From contig NZ_JABTYH010000005.1 of assembly GCF_013314975.1 (NCBI RefSeq), positions 1-64,000 of the forward strand: a stretch of 64,000 nt of DNA, written 5' to 3'. This DNA is from Pseudarthrobacter oxydans. Its GTDB lineage: Bacteria; Actinomycetota; Actinomycetes; Actinomycetales; Micrococcaceae. A program made the position numbers and the translations under genes. Below the pieces are notes generated by a model. The model was not told the origin of the DNA, made no database searches, and was given only the letters and a program-made list of their open reading frames with translations. How positions within the stretch are numbered: the first letter of the stretch is position 1; each line of letters begins with the position of its first letter. Below, piece after piece: positions 18,235 to 26,566 of this stretch.

Positions 18235-19287
18235 ATGCCCCACCCCACCCGTCCCCTGCGGAAACTTGGATTCCTCACCATTGGGCTGTTTGATCCTGCG
18301 GATCCTGCCGCGGGACACGAATCCACCTTGCGGATTATCGAACTGGGCGAACGGCTGGGATTCGACAGCGCCTGGCTGCGCCACCGGCATCTGCAGTTCG
18401 GCATCTCTTCCCCGGTGGCGGTGCTGGCCGCCGCGAGCCAGCGCACCTCGCGCATTGAGCTTGGGACGGCCGTGACGCCGCTGGGTTGGGAGAACCCGCT
18501 GCGCCTGGCAGAGGACCTGGCCACCGTGGACCTGCTTGCCGGAGGACGCATCAATCCCGGCGTCAGTGTGGGCGAGCCGATGCACTACGACACTGTGAAG
18601 CATGAGCTGTACCCGGATTCCGGGGAGCAGGAGGACTTCAGCTACGGCCGGGTGGAGCGGTTTGCGCACTTGGTTGCAGGGGAGCCGGTGCGCGAATTTT
18701 CCGGCAGGCAAGGGGTGGTGGAGGAGTTCTCCAACCGCGTCGAGCCGCACTCTCCCGGGTTGCGCGGGCGCCTTTGGTACGGGGCCGGCAGCACGGCGTC
18801 AGCTGTCTGGGCGGGGGCCAACGGGTTCAACCTGCTCTCCAGCAGCGTGGTCTTCCCTGGCGAGGACCAGGACCCGGATTTTGCCCTCGTCCAGCAGTCG
18901 CAGATCCGGGCCTTCCGCGAAGCGGCAGCAGCGTCAGGACACTCCCGGGCGCGGGTTTCGCAGGGCCTGGTGGTGATCCCCACCGATTCGGCGACGCCGG
19001 CCCAGCGGGAGAAATACCAGCGGTACGTCGACGAACGCACGCCACGCACCACGGCGCCGCAGGGGCCGAGGGGCATGATGTTCGCCCGGGACCTGATCGG
19101 CAGCAGCGAGCAGATCGCTGGGCAGCTGTACGCACACGCAGGGTTCCAGGAGGTGGACGAGGTGGCGTTCGCACTGCCCTTCAGCTTCGACCACGAGGAC
19201 TACGTCCAGATCCTTACGGACATCGCAGGCAAACTTGGCCCCGCCCTGGGCTGGACTCCGGCGGAAGCCGGCAAGCCGGCATCGTAG
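18235..19287 (+). CDS. LLM-class flavin-dependent oxidoreductase
   Basis: A 350-residue bacterial luciferase-like protein. Barrel motifs include KLGFLTIGLFDP at the start, HESTLRIIELGERLGFDSAW, and ELGTAVTPLGWENPLRLAED (about 82-101), then LAGGRINPGVSVG. FALPFSFDHEDYVQILTDI closes the domain. It lies 195 bases after the NtaA-type gene on the same strand, so it may have its own promoter but probably serves the same pathway. The branch resembles alkanal or nitroalkane-type LLM enzymes rather than NtaA. Substrate unknown. Confidence 0.85.
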   Translation: MPHPTRPLRKLGFLTIGLFDPADPAAGHESTLRIIELGERLGFDSAWLRHRHLQFGISSPVAVLAAASQRTSRIELGTAVTPLGWENPLRLAEDLATVDLLAGGRINPGVSVGEPMHYDTVKHELYPDSGEQEDFSYGRVERFAHLVAGEPVREFSGRQGVVEEFSNRVEPHSPGLRGRLWYGAGSTASAVWAGANGFNLLSSSVVFPGEDQDPDFALVQQSQIRAFREAAAASGHSRARVSQGLVVIPTDSATPAQREKYQRYVDERTPRTTAPQGPRGMMFARDLIGSSEQIAGQLYAHAGFQEVDEVAFALPFSFDHEDYVQILTDIAGKLGPALGWTPAEAGKPAS

Positions 19288-19312
19288 TCGCAAGGGACCT
19301 GCCGGTTAACGC

Positions 19313-19357
19313 AGAAGGGCCGACGACGGCGTGGAAACTTCCGTCGTCGGCCCTTCT
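19313..19357. terminator. Bidirectional terminator between convergent genes
   Basis: A perfect 17-bp stem (19313-19329 with 19341-19357) around an 11-base loop, between the rightward monooxygenase (stop 19287) and the leftward permease (stop 19369). AGAAGGG/CCCTTCT ends suit both directions. Confidence 0.85.
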
Positions 19358-19368
19358 TGCGGGCGTTC

Positions 19369-20970
19369 CTAGGACACCTTGGCGTCCACCACGTCCTGCT
19401 CAGCGGGGGCGGCCTGCGGGGCGCCGCCCGAGGACGGATGGGCCGCGACGGCCGCGGCATGTTCGGCGAGCACGCCCGTCTGGTGGCGGATCTTCAGCCG
19501 GTAGAGCAGGGCCCCGCCAACGGTGACGGCGGCAACGAAGATCACGCCGCCCCATTGCAGGTACCACTCGAATGGCGGCACCGAGTTGTAGATCTCCTGG
19601 CGCGGCCACACCAGGTTCAGCGTCATGGCACCGCCCCACAGGACTGCCAGGATGTTCACCGGCAGCCCCCACCTGCCCAGGGAAAAGCCGGGCTCGGAGC
19701 CGTCTGCGGCTAGCGGCCACTTCTTCAGGAGGCGGTTGCGCAGCATGGGCACGGTGACCAGGAGGTAGGAGAGGTAGATCAGGACGATGCTGATGCTGGA
19801 CATGATCGTGAAAATTGCGGGCTGCGTAACGTTGATGAGCAGTGGCATCACGGCCAGGATGCCGATCACGATCGCCGCAACAGTCGGGGTCCTGCGGACC
19901 GGGTCCACTTTGCTGAGCTGCCGGCTGAACGGCAGGTTGTTGTCCCGGGCCATGGCGAACATCATGCGGATGGCGGCGGCATGGACGGCCAGGGTGCAGA
20001 CCACCACGGCCACAACGATGCACGCAAGGAAGGCCTTGCCGAACGGTCCGCCCAGGACGGACAGCACGATGTACTGCAGCCCGCCGTCGGCCGATCCCAC
20101 CTTGGGGTCCGCCAGGTCCGGTGCGGCCAGGATGCCGAACAGCAGGATCAGCCCACCCAGCACGAACGAAGCCGTGATGGCCCGCAGGATGGCCTTGGGT
20201 GCCGTGCGCTTGGGGTCTTTCGTTTCCTCCCCGAGCGAGCTGGCGGTGTCAAAGCCGTACATGACGTAGCCCGATGCCATGGCGCCGATAAGGAAAACGC
20301 CGAAGAAGCCGAGGTCATGGCCTTCGCCGAAACCGGCGGTATCAAAGAGGACCTCGGGCCCGCGCACCACGTGCCAGCCCAGCGCGAGGATGAGGAGCAC
20401 GGCTGCGCTCAGCTCCACGAAAACGCCGATGCTGTTGATCCGGGTCATGAGCTTCACGCCGAACGCATTAATGAGTGTGGAGATGGTGATCATGATGCTG
20501 GCCAGCACCACGCCGTTCATGGCGAAATCGTAGGGGCCGGTGCCGTCACCGACGAACTGGAAGCCGGACCAGAGCTGGGGCAGGGTGAGCTGCAGGGCCA
20601 GTGCCACGGAGCCCAGTGCCACGATGGAGGAGAGCATCAGCAGCCATCCGGCCAGCCAGGCCGAGGTGCCCGACGCGAGCCGTTTGGCCCAGTTGTACAC
20701 CGATCCCGCCACGGGGTAGCGGCCCGCCAGTTCGGCAAAGCACAGGGCCACCATCAGCTGGCCGGCGAAGACAAGGGGCCAGGACCACGCGTAGGCGGGG
20801 CCGGCCATGGAAAAACCAAAGTAGAACAGTTGGAAAACACCGGTGAGGATGGAGATGTAGCTGACACCTGCCGCGAAGCTGGCGAACTTGCCGATGCTCC
20901 GGTCCAGGGTCTGCGCGTAGCCAAACTCGTCCATGCCGCTTGAATCAATACTCTTGCTGGGTTCCGCCAT
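19369..20970 (-). CDS. APC-family permease, probable choline importer
   Basis: A 533-residue secondary transporter with about 12 membrane spans, of the amino acid-polyamine-choline superfamily. It has FAELAGRYPVAGSVYNWAKR near 80-100 (the family's conserved loop) and YGFDTASSLGEETKDPKRTA near 240-260. This sub-branch (amino acid/choline transporters) includes the yeast choline permease. It follows the choline oxidase gene by 77 bases on the same strand, so import of choline for betaine synthesis is the natural inference. A hydrophilic Ala-rich C-terminal tail (490-533) is cytoplasmic. Other amines such as ethanolamine or GABA cannot be excluded. Confidence 0.82.
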   Translation of the reverse strand: MAEPSKSIDSSGMDEFGYAQTLDRSIGKFASFAAGVSYISILTGVFQLFYFGFSMAGPAYAWSWPLVFAGQLMVALCFAELAGRYPVAGSVYNWAKRLASGTSAWLAGWLLMLSSIVALGSVALALQLTLPQLWSGFQFVGDGTGPYDFAMNGVVLASIMITISTLINAFGVKLMTRINSIGVFVELSAAVLLILALGWHVVRGPEVLFDTAGFGEGHDLGFFGVFLIGAMASGYVMYGFDTASSLGEETKDPKRTAPKAILRAITASFVLGGLILLFGILAAPDLADPKVGSADGGLQYIVLSVLGGPFGKAFLACIVVAVVVCTLAVHAAAIRMMFAMARDNNLPFSRQLSKVDPVRRTPTVAAIVIGILAVMPLLINVTQPAIFTIMSSISIVLIYLSYLLVTVPMLRNRLLKKWPLAADGSEPGFSLGRWGLPVNILAVLWGGAMTLNLVWPRQEIYNSVPPFEWYLQWGGVIFVAAVTVGGALLYRLKIRHQTGVLAEHAAAVAAHPSSGGAPQAAPAEQDVVDAKVS

Positions 20971-21047
20971 GTGGACTCCTCAATCAAAAAAGCACGAAAG
21001 TGATGACCGTCCGCACTGCGGCGCACGGAAGGTCGGTTGCCTGAAAG

Positions 21048-22703
21048 TCAGGCAAGGGAGGCGCTGAGCTCCAGGTCCGCCGCCAGGGTTTCGCTGTTTC
21101 CGCCGGCGCGGATGAGGTCCGCCCGGACCAAATCAGCACAGCGCTCGCCGATCATCATCACGGTGATGTTGGGGTTGACGGTGACGTGTTCCGGCATCAC
21201 GGACGCATCCGCGACGCGCAGGCCGGTGACGCCCTTGACCCGCAGCTGGGGATCCAGCGGCGACATGACGTCGTCGGCCGGCCCCATCCGGACGGTGCCC
21301 ACCGGGTGGTACACGGTGTTGTGGGTCTTGCGGATGTACTCCCGCAGTTCCTCGTCCGTCTGCGCCTCGACGCCGGGTGATAGCTCGCGGCCGGTCCATT
21401 CGGCCAGGGCCGGCTGGGCCGCGATTTCCCGGACCTTGCGGATGCCGGCCACCATAACGCGCATGTCGTGGCCTTCAGGATCAGTGAAGTAGCGCGGGTC
21501 CACCATGGGCTTGTCGCGGAAGTCGCGGCTGCGCAGCCGGACGGTGCCGCGGGAGCGTGCGTGCGTGACGTTCGGGGTGAGGCTGAAGCCGTTCTCCGTG
21601 GTGGGGTACCCGTGCCGCAGGGTGTTCATGTCGAACGGGACGGAGCCGTAGTGCATCATCAGGTCAGGGCGGTCCAGGCCGTCCTCGGTGGGGGTGAAAA
21701 TGCCGATTTCCCACCACTGGGTGGACGTTTGCACCATGGGCTGTTTGGCCTCGAACTGGACCACTCCTTCCGGGTGGTCCTGCAGGTTCTCGCCCACGCC
21801 GGGGGAGTCCACCAGCACCTCGATGCCGTGCGCGGCGAGGTGCGCCGCCGGGCCGATGCCGGAGAGCATCAGCAGCTTGGGCGAGTCGATGGCGCCGGTG
21901 GACAGGATCACCTCGCGGTGCGCGGAAAGCCGGTGGGTCCGGCCGAACGCGCCGTCCACCACGTCCACGCCGGTGCAGCGCTTGTCCGCGTCGAACACCA
22001 GCTGGCGGGCGCGCAGCCCGGTCAGCAGGGTGAAGTTGGGGCGGTCGATGATCGGGTGGATGTAGGAGACCGAGCTGGAGGACCGGGTGCCGTCCGCGCG
22101 GCGGTTGATCTGGAAGAAGTTGGCACCGTTGACCACGGTGGTTCCGCTGTTGAACTTGGCACGGGGGATGCCGGCCTGTTCGCAGGCGTCCAGGAGTGCG
22201 ACGCCGGCAGGATCCGCCGGGGGAACGTTCATCAGGTGCACGGGGCCTGAGTCCCCGTGGTGCGGCGCGTCCGGACCGGCGTCCTCGTTGGTCTCCAGCC
22301 GCTGGTAGAGCGGCCAGGCGGCATCGGCATTCCAGCCGGTGGCGCCGTACTTGGATTCCCACTCGTCCAGGTCCTCGCGCGGCGCCCAAAAGGCGATGCA
22401 GGAGTTGTGGCTGGAGCAGCCGCCCATGACCCTGGCCCGGGCGTGGCGCATGAAGGAGTTGCCGTTTTCCTGCGGTTCCACCGGGTAGTCCCAGTCGTAG
22501 CCGGATTCGAGCAGCTCCATCCAGCGGTCCAGCTGCAGGATCTCGGGAAGGTTCCGGTCATCCGGGCCGGCTTCAACCAGGGCCACGGTCACGTCCGGGT
22601 CCTCGCTCAGGCGGGCGGCCACCGCGGCGCCGGCGGATCCGCCGCCGATCACGATGTAGTCGAATGCGTGCCCGGTGAGGTCCTCGATGTTGTCGACGTG
22701 CAT
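21048..22703 (-). CDS. codA: Choline oxidase
   Basis: A 551-residue GMC flavoenzyme that oxidises choline through betaine aldehyde to glycine betaine, releasing H2O2. It is closely similar throughout to Arthrobacter globiformis CodA, from the first residues (DYIV-GGGSAGAAVAARLSED) to VADASVMPEHVTVNPNITVM. The histidine carrying covalent FAD falls at His99 (GGCSSHNSC) with Ser101 beside it, as in the known enzyme, and the active-site HPVGT and NPN segments are present. The start ATG is directly next to the stop of the aldehyde dehydrogenase gene (no gap), showing tight coupling. The extra C-terminal residues are variable in the family. Confidence 0.95.
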   Translation of the reverse strand: MHVDNIEDLTGHAFDYIVIGGGSAGAAVAARLSEDPDVTVALVEAGPDDRNLPEILQLDRWMELLESGYDWDYPVEPQENGNSFMRHARARVMGGCSSHNSCIAFWAPREDLDEWESKYGATGWNADAAWPLYQRLETNEDAGPDAPHHGDSGPVHLMNVPPADPAGVALLDACEQAGIPRAKFNSGTTVVNGANFFQINRRADGTRSSSSVSYIHPIIDRPNFTLLTGLRARQLVFDADKRCTGVDVVDGAFGRTHRLSAHREVILSTGAIDSPKLLMLSGIGPAAHLAAHGIEVLVDSPGVGENLQDHPEGVVQFEAKQPMVQTSTQWWEIGIFTPTEDGLDRPDLMMHYGSVPFDMNTLRHGYPTTENGFSLTPNVTHARSRGTVRLRSRDFRDKPMVDPRYFTDPEGHDMRVMVAGIRKVREIAAQPALAEWTGRELSPGVEAQTDEELREYIRKTHNTVYHPVGTVRMGPADDVMSPLDPQLRVKGVTGLRVADASVMPEHVTVNPNITVMMIGERCADLVRADLIRAGGNSETLAADLELSASLA

Positions 22704-24200
22704 CTAGTTCTCCTTGCTGTGGTCAGCGAACCAGCCGGTTACCTGCGGGCTGGTGTTCTGGTAGATGTGCTTGGCTTCCTGGTACTCCGCCAGGCCGGTG
22801 GTGCCGAGTTCACGGCCCACGCCGGACTGGCCGAAGCCGCCCCATTCAGCCTGGGGGAGGTAGGGGTGGTAGTCGTTGATCCAGATGGTGCCGTGCCGCA
22901 GCCGGCCGGCCACACGCTGCGCCTTGCCGGCGTCCTGGGTCCAGACCGCGCCGGCCAGGCCGTAGACGGTGTCGTTGGCCGTGGCCACGGCCTCGTCTTC
23001 GGTGGTGAAGGTTTCCACGGTGACCACCGGGCCGAAGGCTTCGTCCACCACCACGGACATGCCCCGCTGGACGTGGTCCAGGATGGTGGGCTGGTAGTAG
23101 AACCCGCCGTCGTACTTCTCCCCGGAAGGTGCCGCACCGCCGGTCCGCAGCCGGGCACCCTCCTGGATGCCGCGCTGGACGTAGGCGTGGACCTTGTCGC
23201 GGTGGGCCGCTGAAATCAGTGGCCCGGTTTCGGCGTCGTCATCGAAGGGGCCGCCGAGGCGGATGTCCTGTGCACGGCGGACCAGCTCGTCCACGAATCG
23301 TTCGGCGATCGATTCCTCCACCACCAGCCGCGCCCCGGCGGAGCAGACCTGCCCGGAGTGCACGAACGCGCCGTTCAGGGCGTTGTCCACCGCGGCATCG
23401 AAGTCGGCGTCGGCGAACACCACGTTGGGGTTCTTGCCGCCCAGTTCCAGCGCCACCTTCTTGACGGTGCCTGCGGCGGCCGCGGCAATGCGCTTGCCGG
23501 TTTCGAGCCCGCCGGTGAAGGAGACGAGGTCGACGGCGGGGTGTTCCGAGAGCGGTGCACCCGCCTCCGATCCCGGTCCGGTCACCAGGTTGGCCACGCC
23601 CGCCGGCAGGCCGAGATCCTGGAGCAGCTGCATGGCCAGGATGGCGGTGGACGGCGTCAGCTCGGACGGCTTGAGGACGAAGGTGCAGCCGGCGGCCAGC
23701 GCCGGGGCGATCTTCCACGCGGCCTGGAGCAGGGGATAGTTCCAGGGTGTGATCAGGCCGCAGACCCCCACGGGCTCGTAGACGATTTTGCTCACGACGG
23801 CGGGGTCCCCGGCGTCCACCACGCGGCCGGACTGCTGCCCGGCGAGCCTGCCGAAATATTCAAAGCAGGCGGCGACGTCGTCCATGTCGATGCGGCTTTC
23901 CACCATGCGCTTTCCGGTGTCCAGCGACTCGGCGCGGGCAAACTTTTCGCGGCGTTCGCGCAGTTCCGCTGCGACCTTGAGCAGGAAGGTTCCCCGTTCG
24001 GGCGCCGGGACCGAGGACCAGGTGCCGGAGTCGAAGGCCGCGCGGGCTGCGGCGATGGCCCGCCCGGCATCTTCACGGCCGGCCTCGGACACTGTGGCCG
24101 CCAGCTCGCCGTCGGCCGGGTTGCGGATGTGGCGTACGGCGCCGGATGCCGCCGGCTCCCATGCGCCGTTGATGAAAAGGGTGGAGGCTGTTTCGGTCAT
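22704..24200 (-). CDS. betB: Betaine aldehyde dehydrogenase (ALDH family)
   Basis: A 498-residue NAD(P)-dependent aldehyde dehydrogenase. Key parts: PWNYPLLQAAWKIAPALAAG (about 162-181), FTGGLETGKRI, general base in ALELGGKNPNV (about Glu252), and nucleophile Cys286 in SGQVCSAGARL. The final GFGQSGVGRELG and IWINDYHPY are typical of betaine aldehyde dehydrogenases. The start at 24200 is preceded by AGGAGA; an upstream in-frame ATG would add 44 Pro/Arg-rich residues and is rejected. It is first gene of the choline operon, behind two TetR-type operators. It would oxidise betaine aldehyde, backing up choline oxidase's second step. Confidence 0.9.
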   Translation of the reverse strand: MTETASTLFINGAWEPAASGAVRHIRNPADGELAATVSEAGREDAGRAIAAARAAFDSGTWSSVPAPERGTFLLKVAAELRERREKFARAESLDTGKRMVESRIDMDDVAACFEYFGRLAGQQSGRVVDAGDPAVVSKIVYEPVGVCGLITPWNYPLLQAAWKIAPALAAGCTFVLKPSELTPSTAILAMQLLQDLGLPAGVANLVTGPGSEAGAPLSEHPAVDLVSFTGGLETGKRIAAAAAGTVKKVALELGGKNPNVVFADADFDAAVDNALNGAFVHSGQVCSAGARLVVEESIAERFVDELVRRAQDIRLGGPFDDDAETGPLISAAHRDKVHAYVQRGIQEGARLRTGGAAPSGEKYDGGFYYQPTILDHVQRGMSVVVDEAFGPVVTVETFTTEDEAVATANDTVYGLAGAVWTQDAGKAQRVAGRLRHGTIWINDYHPYLPQAEWGGFGQSGVGRELGTTGLAEYQEAKHIYQNTSPQVTGWFADHSKEN

Positions 24201-24442
24201 GCTGTCTCCTGGGGTGTAGGACTGTGGCGGCTTCGGGCAGGGCCGGGACCGCTGCGGCCGCTGTGCTGCAGGTTGTGCTGCCGCACAGCGGCGCGGGGGA
24301 AAGCGCTTGGTGTGGGCAGGAAGAGGCGGCACGGGGGGGCCGCCGTACTGTCCGGACGCTTTATCGGGGACCGGTGAGGGGAGCGGGAGCCCAAGGGCTG
24401 CGAGCGACGCCGTGGCGTGGTGTGGCGTATGTCATACGAAGG

Positions 24443-24471
24443 AGAGTAACCGAGGTTGAACGGACGTTCAA
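24443..24471 (-). promoter_or_regulatory. Probable promoter of the choline operon
   Basis: Reading leftward, TTGAAC (24471-24466) and TACTCT (24448-24443) are separated by 17 bases, a good -35/-10 spacing. The -35 box lies inside operator site 1, so a repressor bound there would block RNA polymerase. The rest of the 363-base gap 24201-24563 holds no gene. Confidence 0.5.
24456..24471. promoter_or_regulatory. TetR/BetI-type operator, site 1
   Basis: The 16-bp dyad TTGAACGGACGTTCAA has perfect 7-base arms with two central bases. It resembles known BetI boxes (TTGAACGTTCAA-like) and overlaps the predicted -35 box of the choline operon. Confidence 0.75.
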
Positions 24472-24479
24472 CACATTTC

Positions 24480-24495
24480 TTGAACAAGTGTTCAA
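24480..24495. promoter_or_regulatory. TetR/BetI-type operator, site 2
   Basis: TTGAACAAGTGTTCAA, perfect 7-base arms with two central bases, 24 bp centre-to-centre from site 1. The shared TTGAAC/GTTCAA ends show the same regulator should bind both. Confidence 0.75.
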
Positions 24496-24563
24496 TGTGA
24501 AGCGCCGGATGCGCCCGGCTGGCCCTGACGTGTGGTGCCTGGCGCTGGGGGTCCGGCCTGAAG

Positions 24564-25160
24564 TCAGTTGTCCCGCGGCGGGGCGAAGGCTATCTGCTCG
24601 GTGCGGGCGATGCTCCGTTGGATGGCGGCCTTGTCTATCCCAAGAAGGGCTGTCAGCCACATGCCGTTTTGGACCACGACGATGTCCGCCGCACGGTCCC
24701 TGCATTCCTTCAGGGGCAGCGCGGGGTGGGCAGTGGACACCAGCGCCGCCAGCCCGTCGAGGTACCGGTCGAAGGCTGCGGCGTTGATCCGGGCAAAGTC
24801 CTCGTGGGCCTGTGCGAGGGCCCAGAGGTGCAGGCGGAGGGACAGGTACCGGGTGGTCAGCAGATCCGCGCCGGCCACCCGGTGCAGTGCTTTGCGGAGC
24901 TGCTCCTCCGGGGTCAGCGACGGGTCCGGTGCCACCAGCCCCAGGTCGTGCTCGTCCACGCTGTGCAGTGCCGCCCGGATCAGGCTCATCTTGTCGTCGA
25001 AATAGTAATTGACGAGGCCCAGAGCGACGCCGGCTTCACGGGCCACGGCCCGCATGCTGACGCCCGAGATACCGTGGCGCGAGAGCAGGTCCAGCGCCGC
25101 TTCGAGAATGCGCGACTGCCTGTCGACCTGTTCGCCGGAGTTCACGGTATTTATCCCCAT
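24564..25160 (-). CDS. TetR-family regulator, BetI-like
   Basis: A 198-residue repressor. An N-terminal helix-turn-helix domain (about 14-60) reads RILEAALDLLSRHGISGVSM then RAVAREAGVALGLVNYYFDD; the C-terminal ligand-binding helices match the BetI-type branch (VAGADLLTTRYLSLRLHLWA). It lies upstream of the choline genes on the same strand, 363 bases away, with two matching dyad operators in the gap. It therefore probably represses betB-codA-permease until choline or betaine aldehyde is present. The ligand is inference from context. A GTG/TTG alternative start is possible; this ATG is kept because the HTH follows at normal distance. Confidence 0.87.
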   Translation of the reverse strand: MGINTVNSGEQVDRQSRILEAALDLLSRHGISGVSMRAVAREAGVALGLVNYYFDDKMSLIRAALHSVDEHDLGLVAPDPSLTPEEQLRKALHRVAGADLLTTRYLSLRLHLWALAQAHEDFARINAAAFDRYLDGLAALVSTAHPALPLKECRDRAADIVVVQNGMWLTALLGIDKAAIQRSIARTEQIAFAPPRDN

Positions 25161-25206
25161 CCGGCCACACTATTGCCAAAGCCGGAGGAGTGCACTTTAC
25201 GCAGGA

Positions 25207-25240
25207 GAATCCCCGCCCTGCGGGAGCGGGGCGGGGATTC
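25207..25240 (-). terminator. Hairpin downstream of the orphan binding lipoprotein
   Basis: A perfect 12-bp stem (25207-25218 with 25229-25240) and a 10-base loop, 19 bases past the stop of the leftward lipoprotein gene. No clear T run; the stem alone is very GC-rich. Confidence 0.6.
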
Positions 25241-25258
25241 CTTCGTCGGCAGGAGCAG

Positions 25259-26242
25259 CTACTTGCTGGGCAGCCCCGCCGGGTTCAGTTCGGACTTCGG
25301 GATGGCTTCGGATGACAGCCCCCAGCGGTCCAGGATCCTGGCGTACGTGCCGTCTTCGATCAGCCCGTTCAGGGCGGCCTGTGCGGCGACGGCCAGGCCG
25401 TTGCCCTTCTTGGTGGTGAACGCGATTTCGGCGGTCAGCGGCCAGCCGCCGTTGAGGGTGCCCACCTCCTTGGTCTTTCCGTCTTTCGCGGCCTTGTAGG
25501 CAGCGGCGGCGTTGGGCCCGAACGTCAGGTCCGCACGTCCGGACTGCAGGGCCAGCGTGGAGGCGGAATCGTCGTCGTAATACTGGAACTCGACCGGCTG
25601 CAGGCCGTTCTTCCTGTTCTCCTCGTCCCAACGCACCAGGATGGCCTCCTGGTTGGTGCCGGAGCCCACGATGATCCGCTTTCCTGCGACGTCCCTGGCC
25701 TCCTTGATCTCTCCGATCTCCGAATCGCTCTTGGCATAGAAGCCCAACAGGTCGTTGCGGTAGGTGGCGAAGTCGAACTTTTCCTTCCGTGCCTCGGTGA
25801 CGGTCACGTTGGAGAGGACGGCCTCGTACTTTGCGGATTCGATGCCCAGCGGCCAGTCGGCCAACGCGACCGGAAGGACTTCCACCTCCAGCCCCAGGGT
25901 CCCGCCCACAGCGTAGGCGATGTCCACTTCGCTGCCGATCAGGGTCTTGTTGTCGGTGGCGAAAAGGCTGAGCGGGGCGGTGCCGCCAGTGGTCACCACC
26001 GTCAGTTTGCCGTCCGCCTTGACGGATTCGGGGACCAGCGCCGCCGCGGCCGGGTCCTCGGAGACCTTGAACCGGTCCTGCCCGGGGGACAGGTTGAAGG
26101 ACTTGCCGGCCGCCGTTGTGGAAGATTCCGACGACGGTGCTGCCGCCGCCGTCGCGCCGGGATCCGCGCACGCAGAAAGTCCCATGAGTGCCGTGATGGT
26201 GAAGGCCATGGCGGCTGCCGCAGTTGCCTTGGTGGGGGCCAA
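25259..26242 (-). CDS. Orphan amino-acid-type substrate-binding lipoprotein
   Basis: A 327-residue SBP_bac_3-class binding protein. The start is a TTG at 26242 preceded by AGGAGG (26247-26252). This gives a proper signal peptide (MAFTITALMGLSAC) with lipidated Cys25; a longer frame to 26506 would bury the signal peptide and is rejected. The binding fold runs from GKLTVVTTGG through GSEVDIAYAVGGTLGLE to IIVGSGTNQEAIL. No permease or ATPase gene is adjacent. It is a paralogue of the lipoprotein at 13677, so it may feed the ABC transporter at 11745-13666. Direct repeats and a dyad lie upstream. Confidence 0.87.
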   Translation of the reverse strand: MAPTKATAAAAMAFTITALMGLSACADPGATAAAAPSSESSTTAAGKSFNLSPGQDRFKVSEDPAAAALVPESVKADGKLTVVTTGGTAPLSLFATDNKTLIGSEVDIAYAVGGTLGLEVEVLPVALADWPLGIESAKYEAVLSNVTVTEARKEKFDFATYRNDLLGFYAKSDSEIGEIKEARDVAGKRIIVGSGTNQEAILVRWDEENRKNGLQPVEFQYYDDDSASTLALQSGRADLTFGPNAAAAYKAAKDGKTKEVGTLNGGWPLTAEIAFTTKKGNGLAVAAQAALNGLIEDGTYARILDRWGLSSEAIPKSELNPAGLPSK

Positions 26243-26566
26243 TTTTCCTCCTGGAAGTTGGTAGCGGATGCAACGGAGAGTCTCGTTGCAGCCACTATCC
26301 GGCAGCCGCGGCGAGGGAATCAAAGGCCGCGACACCGGGAGATACAGGGAGTAATGGCGGTTAACCGGGCGACCGGAGCGGTCACATTCCGGAGTCCGGC
26401 CGGCCAGGTACACCAAGTAGTGGCGGTTTTGGCCGGCTTGGGAAAACGAGTACTTAAGCGGAAAGACGGGTGGGGGACTACGCGTGTGCTCCGCCCCTGC
26501 CTCCACCTACGGTTAGTCCAGGCAGCGGCCAGAGTGGGCCGCCCGAAGGTCTCAACAGGAGCTCGC
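26243..26566. promoter_or_regulatory. Divergent regulatory region with a dyad and paired repeats
   Basis: 324 bases without a gene between the leftward lipoprotein and the rightward coiled-coil gene. It holds a dyad at 26269-26290 (TGCAACG, eight bases, CGTTGCA), 27 bases ahead of the TTG start. It also has two direct repeats about 66 bp apart (26343-26368 and 26409-26436) sharing TACA, AGTARTGGCGGTT and CCGG. These look like regulator binding sites; the regulator is unknown. Confidence 0.5.
26343..26436. repeat. Two direct repeats, 66 bp apart
   Basis: Copy 1 from 26343 and copy 2 from 26409 share TACA-N3-AGTARTGGCGGTT followed by CCGG within five bases. Identity is too high and spacing too even (about six helical turns) for chance; probable operator pair. 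Confidence 0.6.
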
